Counted from the stretch's first letter, positions 16,660-25,415 are shown. The stretch is DNA of 64,000 nucleotides from Blastococcus haudaquaticus (GCF_900230285.1 NZ_OCNK01000001.1:992001-1056000), one strand, 5' to 3'. Program-made: numbers and translations. The notes: generated by a model from the sequence alone, not told the origin.

Positions 16660-17688
16660 ATGCCCCGTTACGGCGCCCAGTTCGGGCCCGACGTCACCTA
16701 CCTGGGTGTCGAGCGCTGCGACCTCGACGACCCGGCGTCCTTCGCGGGTGCCGACGTCGTCATCGTCGGGGCGCCCTTCGACGGCGGGACGTCGCACCGC
16801 CCCGGGACGCGGTTCGGCCCGCAGGCCATCCGCATGACCGACTACCTGCCCCACGACGGCTCGCGCCCGAGCCTGGCGCTGCGCACCGACGGCCTCCAGG
16901 ACCTCCGCGTGCTGGACGCCGGGGACGTGGAGATGTACTCCGGCGACATCGAGACGGCGCTGCCGGCGCTGGAGGCCGCCGTCGAGAAGGTCGCCCGCGC
17001 CGGGGCGATCCCCGTCGTCCTGGGCGGCGACCACTCCATCGCCTTCGCCGACGCCACGGGCGTCGCCAACGCCCTCGGCCACGGCCGGGTGTCGATGCTG
17101 CACTTCGACGCCCACGCCGACACCGGAGACATCGAGTTCGGCTCGCTGTGGGGACACGGTCAGCCGATGCGCCGGCTGATCGAGTCCGGCGCCCTGCGCG
17201 GGGACCGCTTCCTCCAGATCGGCCTGCGCGGCTACTGGCCGCCGCCGGCGACCCTGGACTGGATGGCCGAGCAGCGGATGCGCTCCTACGAGATGACCGA
17301 GATCGTCCACCGGGGGCTGTCCGAGTGCCTCACGGAGGCCTTCGGCATCGCGACGGACGAGTGCGAGGGCGTCTTCCTCTCGGTGGACATCGACGTCTGC
17401 GACCCCGGGCACGCGCCCGGTACCGGGACGCCGGAGCCGGGCGGTCTCACCGCCCGCCAACTGCTCGACTCCGTCCGGCGCATCTGCCTCGAGCTGCCCG
17501 TCGTCGGGGTGGACGTGGTCGAGGTGAGCCCGCCCTACGACCACGCCGACATCACCGCGGCCCTGGCCAACCGTGTCGTCCTCGAAGCACTCTCCGCCAT
17601 CGCCCGCCGCCGCACCGGCGTCCCGCACGACCCCTCCCTCCCTCTCCTCGCCGACCGCCCCACCACCACCCCGGAGACCTCCGCATGA
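16660..17688 (+). CDS. speB: Agmatinase-family ureohydrolase
   Basis: 342-residue binuclear manganese ureohydrolase releasing urea from a guanidino compound, such as agmatine to putrescine or 4-guanidinobutyrate to GABA. Metal ligands are present: H125 (GGDHS), D150, H152, D154 (HFDAHADT) and D243, D245 (SVDIDVCDPG). The substrate loop LWGHGQPMRR differs somewhat from the classical SHGTPFRR of agmatinases, so another guanidino acid is possible. The ATG at 16660 has ACAGGA upstream; ATG 16618 in frame is an alternative, with a -10-like GATACG 6 nt before it. Its stop overlaps the amine oxidase start (ATGA), tying urea removal to amine oxidation. Confidence 0.85.
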   Translation: MPRYGAQFGPDVTYLGVERCDLDDPASFAGADVVIVGAPFDGGTSHRPGTRFGPQAIRMTDYLPHDGSRPSLALRTDGLQDLRVLDAGDVEMYSGDIETALPALEAAVEKVARAGAIPVVLGGDHSIAFADATGVANALGHGRVSMLHFDAHADTGDIEFGSLWGHGQPMRRLIESGALRGDRFLQIGLRGYWPPPATLDWMAEQRMRSYEMTEIVHRGLSECLTEAFGIATDECEGVFLSVDIDVCDPGHAPGTGTPEPGGLTARQLLDSVRRICLELPVVGVDVVEVSPPYDHADITAALANRVVLEALSAIARRRTGVPHDPSLPLLADRPTTTPETSA

Positions 17689-19580
17689 CCGCGCACCCGC
17701 TGGACCCGCTGACCGCCGACGAGTTCCGCGCCACCGCCGCCGTGCTGCGGCGGGACAGGGGCGTCGACGAGCGCTGGCGGTTCGCCGCCATCGAGCTGCG
17801 CGAGCCGGCCAAGGACGTCGTCCGCGCGTTCACCCCCGGCGACCCGATCCGCCGCGAGGCGCGGGTCACCTGCTGGAGCCGCGACGAGGGCACGACGTAC
17901 AAGGCGCTGGTCTCGCTCACCGACGATGCGGTCGTGTCCTGGGAGGCCGTGCCCGGCGAGCAGGCGAACATGACCGTCGACGAGTGGCACGAGGCGCACG
18001 AGGCGCTGATCGCCCACCCCGACGTCATCGCCGCCCTCGCCCGGCGCGGCATCACCGACCTGGACCTGGTGCTCATCGACACCTGGGCCTACGGGCACTC
18101 CCTGATCCCCACGGAGTTCCAGGACCGGCGGGTCGGCTGGACCGACGTGTGGCGCCGCTCCACCCCGACGGGCAACCCGTACGCCAACCCGGTGGACGGC
18201 CTGCACTTCGTGGTGGACATGAACACCATGGAGCTGCTGCGGATCGAGGACGACGACGCCCCGCCGGCCGGTGGGTCGCGGATGGGCGAGTACACCCCGG
18301 ACCTGGTGCCCGGCCTCGTCCAGCGCACCGACGTCAAGGCTCTGGAGATCACCCAGCCGGAGGGTCCCTCCTTCACCCTCGACGGCAACGAGCTGCGCTG
18401 GCAGAACTGGACGATGCGGCTGGGGTTCAACTACCGCGAGGGGCTGGTCATCCACCGCGTCGGTTACCGCGACGGCGAGGACGTCCGGCCGATCGCGCAC
18501 CGCCTGTCCTTCGCCGAGATGGTCGTCCCCTACCGGGACCCCAGCCCGGACCACCACCGCCGCACCGCCTTCGACATCGGCGAGTGGGGGCTGGGTTTCA
18601 TGACCACGTCCCTGAAGCTCGGCTGCGACTGCCTCGGCGACATCACCTACGTCGACGCCGTCCTGCACGACAGCCGGGGCGAGCCGTACACGATCGAGAA
18701 CGCCATCTGCCTGCACGAGGAGGACGACGGCGTGCTGTGGAAGCACGTCGACGAGCGCGCCGGATCGGAGGTGCGGCGGTCGCGGCGGATGGTGGTGTCC
18801 TTCCACGCCACGGTCGCGAACTACGAGTACCTGACGTACTGGCGCTTCTACCAGGACGGCACGATCGAGTGCGAGGTCCGCGCGACCGGGATCATGGTGA
18901 CCAGCGCCTTCGACGGGGAGGTCCCGCCCACCGGCACCGTCGTCGACGACCGCACCTACGCCCCGTTCCACCAGCACTTCATCGTCGCGCGCATGGACAT
19001 GGAGATCGACGGGCCGGAAAACACCGTCGTCGTCTCCGAGAGCGAGGCGGTGCCCGTCTCGGACACCAACCCGCACGGCCTGGCGCTCGTGCAGCGCAGC
19101 CGGCCGCTGCTCACCGAGTCCGAGGGCAAGCAGGACCTCGACTGGGCCAGCCAGCGCGGCTGGAAGGTCGTCAACCGGAACCGGCTCAACCGGCTGGGCA
19201 CGCCGACCGGCTACAAGCTCGTCGCCTCCGGGTCCTTCCCGGCCCTGGTCGACCGCAACTCCCCGATCATGCAGCGGGCCGAGGTCATCGACCACACGCT
19301 GTGGGTCACGCCGTACGCGGAGGAGGAGCGCTGGCCCGCCGGCGAGTTCTGCAACCAGAGCCGCGGCTCCGCCGGGCTGCCGGAGTGGACCTCGGCCGAC
19401 CGGCCCATCGCCGACACCGACATCGTGCTGTGGCACGTCTTCGGCATCCACCACATCCCGCGGCCCGAGGACTGGCCGGTCATGCCGGTGGACATCGTCT
19501 CGTTCTCGCTCAAGCCGTGGGGGTTCTTCGACCGCAACCCGGCGCTCGACGTGCCGCCCAACCCGTCGCGCTGCCACTAG
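17685..19580 (+). CDS. tynA: Copper-containing primary amine oxidase (TPQ)
   Basis: 631-residue topaquinone copper amine oxidase converting a primary amine, O2 and water to aldehyde, H2O2 and ammonia. The cofactor tyrosine is Y380 in VANYEYLTYW. Copper ligands H429 and H431 (FHQHF) and the catalytic base D297 (TAFDIGEWG) sit almost exactly where they do in Arthrobacter phenylethylamine oxidase, with a third histidine in the GIHHIPRPEDW segment. No signal peptide is seen, so it is probably cytoplasmic. The ATG at 17685 overlaps the agmatinase stop by 4 bases. In this context putrescine is a good substrate, though tyramine or phenylethylamine are classic for the family. Confidence 0.92.
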   Translation: MTAHPLDPLTADEFRATAAVLRRDRGVDERWRFAAIELREPAKDVVRAFTPGDPIRREARVTCWSRDEGTTYKALVSLTDDAVVSWEAVPGEQANMTVDEWHEAHEALIAHPDVIAALARRGITDLDLVLIDTWAYGHSLIPTEFQDRRVGWTDVWRRSTPTGNPYANPVDGLHFVVDMNTMELLRIEDDDAPPAGGSRMGEYTPDLVPGLVQRTDVKALEITQPEGPSFTLDGNELRWQNWTMRLGFNYREGLVIHRVGYRDGEDVRPIAHRLSFAEMVVPYRDPSPDHHRRTAFDIGEWGLGFMTTSLKLGCDCLGDITYVDAVLHDSRGEPYTIENAICLHEEDDGVLWKHVDERAGSEVRRSRRMVVSFHATVANYEYLTYWRFYQDGTIECEVRATGIMVTSAFDGEVPPTGTVVDDRTYAPFHQHFIVARMDMEIDGPENTVVVSESEAVPVSDTNPHGLALVQRSRPLLTESEGKQDLDWASQRGWKVVNRNRLNRLGTPTGYKLVASGSFPALVDRNSPIMQRAEVIDHTLWVTPYAEEERWPAGEFCNQSRGSAGLPEWTSADRPIADTDIVLWHVFGIHHIPRPEDWPVMPVDIVSFSLKPWGFFDRNPALDVPPNPSRCH

Positions 19581-19644
19581 GAGGACCTCTCTGCCCCCCA
19601 CCGCTCGCACGCTCGCGGCGGGACCCTGCAGCGAGGCCGGCCGC

Positions 19645-20130
19645 TCAGCTGTCCGGGGCGCCGGTGCGGCGGGTGCCCCAGGCGTAGGTCTGCTTGCGGA
19701 GGCCGAGGTACATGAACGTCTCGGTGGACTCCACGCCCTCGATCGCCCGGATCCTGCTGACGATGCCCAGCAGCTGGTCGTCGTCCTCGCACACGGTCTC
19801 GGCGAGGACGTCGAACGAGCCCGCGGTGATGACCACGTAGTCCACCTCCTCGAAGGCGGCCAGCGCGTCGGCGACGACCCGGGAGTCCCCCCGCGTCCGC
19901 ACCCCCACCATCGCCTGCCGGGCGAAGCCCACCTGGAGCGGGTCGGTGACGGCGACGATCTGCATGATCCCGGCGTCGAGCAGCCGCTGCACGCGCTGGC
20001 GGACGGCGGCCTCGGACAACCCGACGGCCGCGGCGATGCGCGCGTAGGGACGGCGGCCGTCCTCCTGCAGTTGCTCGACGATCGCGCGGGAGACGTCGTC
20101 GAGCACCAGTCCCCGGTCCCGGATCGTCAC
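19645..20130 (-). CDS. Lrp/AsnC-family transcriptional regulator
   Basis: 161-residue regulator. The N-terminal HTH (residues about 5-60, RPYARIAAAVGLSEAAVRQR) is followed by a RAM/AsnC ligand-binding domain (VGVRTRGDSRVVADALAAF onward). The GTG at 20130 is preceded by AGGAGG about 10 nt away; the long upstream open frame is a shadow. It converges on the amine oxidase gene and is the only local regulator beside the agmatinase/oxidase operon, so it is a reasonable controller. Ligand unknown, probably an amino acid. Confidence 0.88.
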   Translation of the reverse strand: MTIRDRGLVLDDVSRAIVEQLQEDGRRPYARIAAAVGLSEAAVRQRVQRLLDAGIMQIVAVTDPLQVGFARQAMVGVRTRGDSRVVADALAAFEEVDYVVITAGSFDVLAETVCEDDDQLLGIVSRIRAIEGVESTETFMYLGLRKQTYAWGTRRTGAPDS

Positions 20131-20282
20131 GCCTGCCGCCTCCTGACCACGGGATCCGTCGCGATGACGGGCTCCGACGGAGCGGATCCTATCGAGACCG
20201 GCGGGCGCACCACCGCTGCCCGGCCCGACCGGCCGCGCGATCCGCCCAGGGAGCTCACAGGACCGTCCGGTTCCCTGGCGGC

Positions 20283-20702
20283 ATGGAGACGGATGGACCC
20301 GATGAGGATCGACCGGATCAGCAGGTGGGCGCCGTGCGGCGACGGCAGCCGTGGTCCGAGCGCCGCCGCCGTTTGCTGCTCGGCCTCGCCGGGGGTGGCC
20401 TGGCCGGCGGGCTCGGTGCGATCGCGCTGCCCGCGCAGTACGGGGTGACCGCCGGGCTGCTGGCTCTGCTGTGCGGATTCCTGCTGCTGGCGGCCGCCGC
20501 CGCGTTCGTCCTCGTGCCGGGGCCCGGCACGGCCGGCACGCTCGCGCGGTCGGTCCCCCTGGCCGGCGCGGCGTGCGTCGTCGCCGTCCTCCTCCTGCTG
20601 TCCGCCCCCGAGGACGTGCGGTGGCTGTGGTGGTCGGCGACCGCGGCCACCGCCGCATGGACCGGGGGTGCCGCCTGGCAGGCCCGCCGCACGGCGGTCT
20701 GA
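20283..20702 (+). CDS. Small integral membrane protein, unknown function
   Basis: 139 residues. The charged, Arg-rich cytoplasmic N-terminus (to about residue 30) is followed by four predicted membrane segments (about 30-48, 53-76, 88-106, 113-130). No family recognised. It starts at ATG 20283 without a clear Shine-Dalgarno and is followed 22 bp later by the thioesterase gene. Confidence 0.6.
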   Translation: METDGPDEDRPDQQVGAVRRRQPWSERRRRLLLGLAGGGLAGGLGAIALPAQYGVTAGLLALLCGFLLLAAAAAFVLVPGPGTAGTLARSVPLAGAACVVAVLLLLSAPEDVRWLWWSATAATAAWTGGAAWQARRTAV

Positions 20703-20711
20703 GGGGAGCGC

Positions 20712-20717
20712 CAGACT
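20712..20717 (+). promoter_or_regulatory. -10-like hexamer for a leaderless start
   Basis: CAGACT ends 7 nt before the thioesterase ATG and no Shine-Dalgarno is present. The same hexamer sits at the same distance before the starts at 24140 and 29791. Confidence 0.4.
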
Positions 20718-20724
20718 GCTGGGC

Positions 20725-21516
20725 ATGGAACTCCCGGCCGCTCTCTACGAGCCCACGGACGACGGGTACCTGGCGACCGCCCTGACCATCGGACCCTGGG
20801 ATCCGGGGCTGCAGCACGCCGGCCCGCCGGCTGCGCTGCTGCTCCGCGAGGCCGAGCGGGCGAGCGGGATCGAGGGCGGGCAGACGGTGCGGCTGGCCTA
20901 CGACATCTTCGGCCCGGTGCCGGTGGGCCCGGTCCGGCTGCGGTCGTCGGTCGTCCGGTCGGGACGGCGGATCGAGCTGGTCGAGGTGGTGCTGACGGCC
21001 GGTGACGAGCGGCCGCTGATGCGGCTGTCGGCCTGGCGGATGCGCACCCGCGCCGACGGCGCCGCACCGCCGGCCCCCGCGCCCCATCCCGCGGTCGCCG
21101 GGCCGCAGGACAGCCGCGCGGAGGACGCGGCGTTCTTCACCACCGACGTCGCCTACCACCGGGCGCTGGAGTGGCGGTTCCCCACCGGGAGCTTCAACGC
21201 CCCCGGCCCCGCGTCGGCCTGGACGACCCCGCGCTGCTCCCTCGTCGAGGGCGAGCCGATGACGCCGCTGCAGCACCTGCTGGTCATGACCGACGCGGCC
21301 AGCGGGATCTCCGCCGAGCTGGACTGGACGAGGGCCACGTTCGCCAACGTCGACCTGCTGGTCTCGCTCAGTCGGCCACCCCGCGGGGAGTGGGTGGGCA
21401 TGGACGCGGTGACCACGCTGGGCGGCTCCGGTGCCGCGCTGTGCACGGCCGTCCTCTTCGACGAGGACGGCGCGATCGGCCGGTCGGCGCAGTCGCTCTT
21501 CGTGGAGCCACGCTGA
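20725..21516 (+). CDS. Thioesterase-family (TesB-like hotdog) protein
   Basis: 263-residue double-hotdog acyl-CoA thioesterase-like protein. GPWDPGLQHAGPPAALLLREAER at the start (shown here as GPWDPGLQHAGPPAALLL) is characteristic of the actinobacterial 4HBT_3 group, and the second hotdog begins near residue 150 with ALEWRFPTGSF. Expected to hydrolyse or bind acyl-CoAs; natural substrate unknown. ATG at 20725 chosen because homology starts there and a -10-like element lies 7 nt upstream; the longer frame overlaps the membrane-protein gene. Confidence 0.78.
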   Translation: MELPAALYEPTDDGYLATALTIGPWDPGLQHAGPPAALLLREAERASGIEGGQTVRLAYDIFGPVPVGPVRLRSSVVRSGRRIELVEVVLTAGDERPLMRLSAWRMRTRADGAAPPAPAPHPAVAGPQDSRAEDAAFFTTDVAYHRALEWRFPTGSFNAPGPASAWTTPRCSLVEGEPMTPLQHLLVMTDAASGISAELDWTRATFANVDLLVSLSRPPRGEWVGMDAVTTLGGSGAALCTAVLFDEDGAIGRSAQSLFVEPR

Positions 21517-21609
21517 CGGCCCGTCGGCGCCCCGGACGAGAACGGGGCATGGTGGACCGGACGACGGATCGACGAGGGACCGACCGACCGATCGAGTGAC
21601 AGGAGTGGC

Positions 21610-22500
21610 ATGGATGCGCTGACCGAGGTGCGCGACTGGCTCTCGGGCCGCGGGCTCGAGGTGGTGCTGATCGTCGTCGGATCGGTGCTCCTGGCCCGCT
21701 TCGTCTCGTGGGTGGGCACCCGGATCACCGACCGGATCGACGCCCGCTACACGGGCGGCGACGCGCTGGTCCGCTCGGAGGCTGCCAAGCACCGGCACTC
21801 CCTCACCCAGGTGCTCACCTGGGCCGCGGTGGTGCTCATCTACTCGATCGCGGTGTTCTTCGTGCTGGACCGGCTGGGCGTCCCGGTGACCGGCCTGGTC
21901 GCGCCGGCGACGGTCCTCGGCGTCGGGCTCGGCTTCGGCGCCCAGCGGATCGTCGGCGACGTCCTGGCCGGCTTCTTCATCATCACCGAGCGGCAGTACG
22001 GCTTCGGGGACGTCGTCTCGATCCAGGTGGTCGGCGGCGGGGACCCGGCGAACGGCACCGTCGAGGACGTGACGCTGCGGGTGACCCGCGTCCGGTCGGC
22101 CGACGGCGAGGTCGTCACGGTCCCCAACGGGCAGATCGTCAAGGTCGTGAACCTGTCGCGCGACTGGGCGCGGGCCGTCGTCGACGTCCCGATCCCCACC
22201 GCCGTCGACGTCAACCGGGCCAACGAGATCCTCCGCGGCGTCGGCCGCGAGGCGTTCCGCGACCCGGCCCTGCGGCCGCTGCTGCTCGACCCGCCCAGCG
22301 TCATGGGCGTGGAGAGCCTCGACCTCGACCAGGTGAACGTCCGGATGGTGGCGCGCACCCTGCCCGGCAAGCAGTTCGAGGTGGGCCGTGACCTGCGCGC
22401 CCGTGTCGTGCTGGCCTTCCGCGCCCAGGGGATGAGCGTGCCGACGCCGACGACCGTGTCGGCCGCCGTGCCCGGCCGCCGGGCGGAGGAGGACGCGTGA
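21610..22500 (+). CDS. Mechanosensitive ion channel, MscS family
   Basis: 296-residue small-conductance channel protein that opens on membrane tension during osmotic downshock. Three transmembrane helices are seen at about 15-37, 72-95 and 100-135; the last, GFGAQRIVGDVLAGFFII, is the pore helix. A soluble beta domain begins around the GTVEDVTLRVTRVRSADGEV segment and a vestibule follows. The ATG at 21610 has AGGAG 5 nt upstream. Its stop overlaps the GTG of the next gene (GTGA). Confidence 0.9.
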   Translation: MDALTEVRDWLSGRGLEVVLIVVGSVLLARFVSWVGTRITDRIDARYTGGDALVRSEAAKHRHSLTQVLTWAAVVLIYSIAVFFVLDRLGVPVTGLVAPATVLGVGLGFGAQRIVGDVLAGFFIITERQYGFGDVVSIQVVGGGDPANGTVEDVTLRVTRVRSADGEVVTVPNGQIVKVVNLSRDWARAVVDVPIPTAVDVNRANEILRGVGREAFRDPALRPLLLDPPSVMGVESLDLDQVNVRMVARTLPGKQFEVGRDLRARVVLAFRAQGMSVPTPTTVSAAVPGRRAEEDA

Positions 22501-22997
22501 CCGGGCCGGAGGAGAAGGCGACCGCGGAGCAGCCGACAGAGGTGCAGCCGGAGGTCCAGCCGTCGGTCAGCACGTCCCCCGCGGACGGGCCGACACGCAG
22601 CCGCTGGCACCCGTCGCGGATCCCCTCGCACCTGGGCCGCGCACGGACGTCGACGGTGGTCCTCGCCGTCCTCTTCGTCGCCGTCTACGTGCTGTACCTC
22701 AACGTGAAGCCGCCGACGCCGGGGGCCGCGACGACGTCGACCACGGAGACCGGCACCGTCGTGCCCGCGCCTTCGCCCACGACGACGACGGGGCCGGAGC
22801 CGGCTCCCGAGACGACCCCGGAGGCGACGACGTCCGCACCCCGGACGACGACCGCCCCGTCCACCAGCGCCGAGCCGACGCCCACCGAGGAGCCGACGGA
22901 GACCCCCCTCGAGGAGACCGACGAACCGCTGCCCTCGACCACGAGCGCCCCGTCCACCCGGACGAGCGCCCCCACGGGGGTCAGCCCGTCGGGCTGA
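22497..22997 (+). CDS. Single-pass Thr/Pro-rich envelope protein, unknown function
   Basis: 166 residues. The N-terminus is hydrophilic, one transmembrane helix lies at about 52-68 (STVVLAVLFVAVYVLYLNV), and the remaining ~95 residues are low-complexity Thr/Pro/Glu/Ser, probably extracytoplasmic. It is translationally coupled to the mscS gene (GTGA overlap), suggesting a function at the same membrane. The 3' end overlaps the convergent alcohol dehydrogenase gene by 17 bp. No family recognised. Confidence 0.72.
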   Translation: MTGPEEKATAEQPTEVQPEVQPSVSTSPADGPTRSRWHPSRIPSHLGRARTSTVVLAVLFVAVYVLYLNVKPPTPGAATTSTTETGTVVPAPSPTTTTGPEPAPETTPEATTSAPRTTTAPSTSAEPTPTEEPTETPLEETDEPLPSTTSAPSTRTSAPTGVSPSG

Positions 22998-24033
22998 TCC
23001 GGGGTCGGAACGACGTGACGACGGCGATCCCGGGCCGGCCGCCGACCTCGGCGAGGGCGGCCGGGGCGTCGTCGAGCCCCAGCTCCCGGGTCACGAGCCG
23101 GCGCGGGTCCAGCCGGCCGGCGGAGATCAGGCCCAGCAGCTCGGGGTAGGCGTGGGCGGCCATGCCGTGGCTGCCGAGCACCTGCAGTTCCAGGGCGATC
23201 ACCCGCTCCATCGGCACGTCGGCGCGGCCCTGGCCGGGCGGCAGCAGGCCGACCTGCACGTGCCGCCCGCGGGGCCGGAGGCTGCGGACGGAGTTCGCGC
23301 AGGTCACCGGCGCGCCCAGGGCGTCGAGGGAGACGTGCGCCCCGCCGCCGGTCAGCTCCACGACGGCGGCCGGGACGTCGGCACCGCCGTCCAGGACGTG
23401 CTCGGCACCCAGCTCCCGCGCCAGCTCGAGGGCGCCGGCCGCGACGTCGACGGCGACCACCCGGGCGCCGGCGGACACCGCGATCTGGACGGCGGACAGG
23501 CCCACGCCGCCGCAGCCGTGCACCGCGACCCATTCCCCGGGTCGTACCCGGGCGACGTGCACGACCGCGCGGAAGGCGGTGGCGTAGCGGCAGCCCAGCG
23601 CCGCGGCGGTGGCCAGGTCGAGGTCCGCGGGGACCGCGACGAGGTTCACGTCGGCCGCGTCGAGCGCCACGAACGCGGCCAGCGAGCCCCAGTGCGTGAA
23701 ACCGGGCTGCGTCTGGCGGGCGCACACCTGGTGCTCCCCCGCCGCGCACTGCGCGCACCGGCCGCAGGCGTTGACGAACGGCACCGTCACCCGGTCGCCC
23801 ACCCGCCATCGCCGGACCTCCGCCCCGACCGCGGCCACCGTGCCCGCCAGCTCGTGCCCGGGGACGTGCGGCAGGACGACGTCGGGGTCGTGACCCTGCC
23901 AGGCGTGCCAGTCACTGCGGCAGATCCCGCTGGCCGCGACCTCCACGACGACGCCGTGCGGCGACGGGTCGGGCGCCGGGACCTCCCGGACCGTCAGCGG
24001 GCCGGCGAAGGACTCGAAGAGCAGCGCGCGCAC
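22981..24033 (-). CDS. Zinc-dependent alcohol dehydrogenase (MDR family)
   Basis: 350-residue medium-chain alcohol dehydrogenase interconverting alcohol and aldehyde/ketone with NAD(P). Catalytic zinc ligands C38 and H60-E61 (GHELAG) are present. The structural-zinc cysteines are C90, C93, C96 and C104, and a Rossmann motif GCGGVGLSAVQIA is near residue 175. The GTG start at 24033 has no Shine-Dalgarno, but a -10-like CAGGCT ends 6 nt upstream. The substrate cannot be deduced. Confidence 0.9.
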   Translation of the reverse strand: MRALLFESFAGPLTVREVPAPDPSPHGVVVEVAASGICRSDWHAWQGHDPDVVLPHVPGHELAGTVAAVGAEVRRWRVGDRVTVPFVNACGRCAQCAAGEHQVCARQTQPGFTHWGSLAAFVALDAADVNLVAVPADLDLATAAALGCRYATAFRAVVHVARVRPGEWVAVHGCGGVGLSAVQIAVSAGARVVAVDVAAGALELARELGAEHVLDGGADVPAAVVELTGGGAHVSLDALGAPVTCANSVRSLRPRGRHVQVGLLPPGQGRADVPMERVIALELQVLGSHGMAAHAYPELLGLISAGRLDPRRLVTRELGLDDAPAALAEVGGRPGIAVVTSFRPRISPTG

Positions 24034-24039
24034 GCGCCC

Positions 24040-24045
24040 AGCCTG
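24040..24045 (-). promoter_or_regulatory. -10-like hexamer for a leaderless start
   Basis: CAGGCT on the minus strand lies 6 nt before the alcohol dehydrogenase GTG; no Shine-Dalgarno is present. Confidence 0.4.
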
Positions 24046-24127
24046 CCGTGCCCGGGGTCGGGCGGCCGAGCGGGCCGTGACGTGCCGGGCATCGGCCGGT
24101 TCGGGACGGCTGTTTCACGTGAGACAT

Positions 24128-24133
24128 CAGACT
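24128..24133 (+). promoter_or_regulatory. -10-like hexamer for a leaderless start
   Basis: CAGACT lies 6 nt before the GTG at 24140. It supports that start over the in-frame GTGs at 24077 and 24119. Confidence 0.4.
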
Positions 24134-24139
24134 GGGGTC

Positions 24140-25201
24140 GTGGACGCCGACCTGACCGCTCTCCGCGACGCCTGCGACCGCGCGCTCCCCGGGCACGGGC
24201 CGCAGACGGCCGCCGACCTGCTGGCGACCGTCCCGCCGGACACCGCCGTCGACCGCTACGGCGACGGCGGGGTGGTGGCCGAGCTGGAGGCCGAGGTGGC
24301 CGCGCTGCTCGGCCTCCCGGCCGCCGTGTACCTGCCGAGCGGGGTGATGGCGCAGCAGGCCGCGCTGCGGGTGCACGCCGACCGGCGGGGCCGGCGCGCG
24401 GTCGTCTACCACCCGGAGAGCCACCTCGAGCGGCACGAGGACCGGGCCCCGGAACGGCTGCACGGGCTCGTCGGGCGGCCGGCCGGGGACCGGCACCGGC
24501 TGCTCCTGCGCGCCGACCTCGACGCCGTCGCCGAACCGCCCGCCGCGCTGCTGGTCGAACTGCCGCAGCGCGACCTCGGCGGGCAGCTGCCCGCCTGGGA
24601 CGACCTCGTCGCGCAGGTCGCCTGGGCCCGCCAACGGGGCGCCGCCGCCCACCTCGACGGCGCCCGGCTGTGGGAGGCCGCAGCCGGCTACGCCCGTCCG
24701 CCGGCCGAGATCGCCGCCCTGTTCGACACCGTCTACGTCAGCTTCTACAAGGGCATCGGCGCGCTGGCGGGGTGCTGCCTGGCCGGCCCGGCGGACGTCG
24801 TCGCCGAGGTGCGCGAGTGGCGCCGGCGGATGGGCGGCACGCTGTTCGGGCTGTGGCCGGGAGCGGCGTCGGCGCTCAGCTGCCTGCGCCGGCGGCTGCC
24901 GCTGTTCCCCGGCTACCTGCAGCGGGCGCGGGAGATCGCCGACGCCGTGCGCGACCTGCCCGGGGTCACCGTCATCCCCGGCCCCCCGCAGACGCCGATG
25001 CTGCACCTGCTGCTCCGCACGGGCGCGGACGACTTCCGGACTGCCGCGCGAGAGCTCGCCGAGGGCGGTCTCTGGACGTGGGAGCGGTCGATGACGACCG
25101 GCGACCCCGCGGTGCAGCGGGTCGAGCTCCCGGTCGGCGACGCCACCATGGCGCTGTCCCTCGACGAGGTGCGCGGGGCGATCGCGACGCTGGCCGGCTG
25201 A
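24140..25201 (+). CDS. Threonine aldolase-like / beta-eliminating lyase PLP enzyme
   Basis: 353-residue fold-type I PLP enzyme of the low-specificity threonine aldolase / aromatic beta-eliminating lyase group. PLP elements are PSGVMAQQ (phosphate site region, about 67-73), D173 in HLDGARLWEA and Schiff-base lysine K204 in YVSFYKGIGALAG. Members cleave beta-hydroxy amino acids to glycine and an aldehyde. Start chosen at GTG 24140 from the upstream -10-like element; the GTGs at 24119 and 24077 are alternatives. The gene stands alone, divergent from the alcohol dehydrogenase. Confidence 0.82.
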   Translation: MDADLTALRDACDRALPGHGPQTAADLLATVPPDTAVDRYGDGGVVAELEAEVAALLGLPAAVYLPSGVMAQQAALRVHADRRGRRAVVYHPESHLERHEDRAPERLHGLVGRPAGDRHRLLLRADLDAVAEPPAALLVELPQRDLGGQLPAWDDLVAQVAWARQRGAAAHLDGARLWEAAAGYARPPAEIAALFDTVYVSFYKGIGALAGCCLAGPADVVAEVREWRRRMGGTLFGLWPGAASALSCLRRRLPLFPGYLQRAREIADAVRDLPGVTVIPGPPQTPMLHLLLRTGADDFRTAARELAEGGLWTWERSMTTGDPAVQRVELPVGDATMALSLDEVRGAIATLAG

Positions 25202-25254
25202 CCAGGCCCCGGGCGGGTGTGCCGGGTGCGTTCCGGCGTCCTAGGATCGGCAGT

Positions 25255-25360
25255 GGCTCACGAGAGGCAGCGACAAGCACCTGGCTGGCTGCCCGGCAAC
25301 CTCAACTCCGTCTGAGGTGCTCCAGGGGAAGAGCCGGCCGGACGACGCCCGTCGCCCGGC
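25255..25360 (+). ncRNA. SAM riboswitch, SAM-IV type
   Basis: In the 214-bp leader of metY. Visible are the SAM-I/IV clan core GGCAGC...GGCUGCCCGGCAACC (25266-25301), closing P1 GGCUC (25255-25259) with GAGCC (25331-25335), and a hairpin CCUCA/UGAGG (25300-25317). A loop CCUGG (25280-25284) can pair with CCAGG (25322-25326) as the pseudoknot. A further GC-rich hairpin lies at 25336-25360. The lack of the SAM-I kink-turn stem and the extra 3' part favour SAM-IV. It should repress methionine synthesis genes when SAM is abundant. Confidence 0.85.
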
Positions 25361-25381
25361 AAGGACGGAGTTCCTGCGCGC

Positions 25382-25397
25382 CGCGGGATCTCCCGCG
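25382..25397 (+). promoter_or_regulatory. Hairpin before the metY ribosome binding site
   Basis: CGCGGG (25382-25387) pairs with CCCGCG (25392-25397) around a tetraloop, a few bases before the TAGGAG Shine-Dalgarno at 25403-25408. It may belong to a translation-control expression platform of the riboswitch. Confidence 0.4.
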
Positions 25398-25415
25398 AGC
25401 GATAGGAGACGGCGC

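Noticed and set aside
16299-17684. Extension of the amine oxidase frame across the agmatinase gene
   Set aside because: Out-of-frame shadow of speB; the ATG at 17685 fits the family start and the ATGA overlap.
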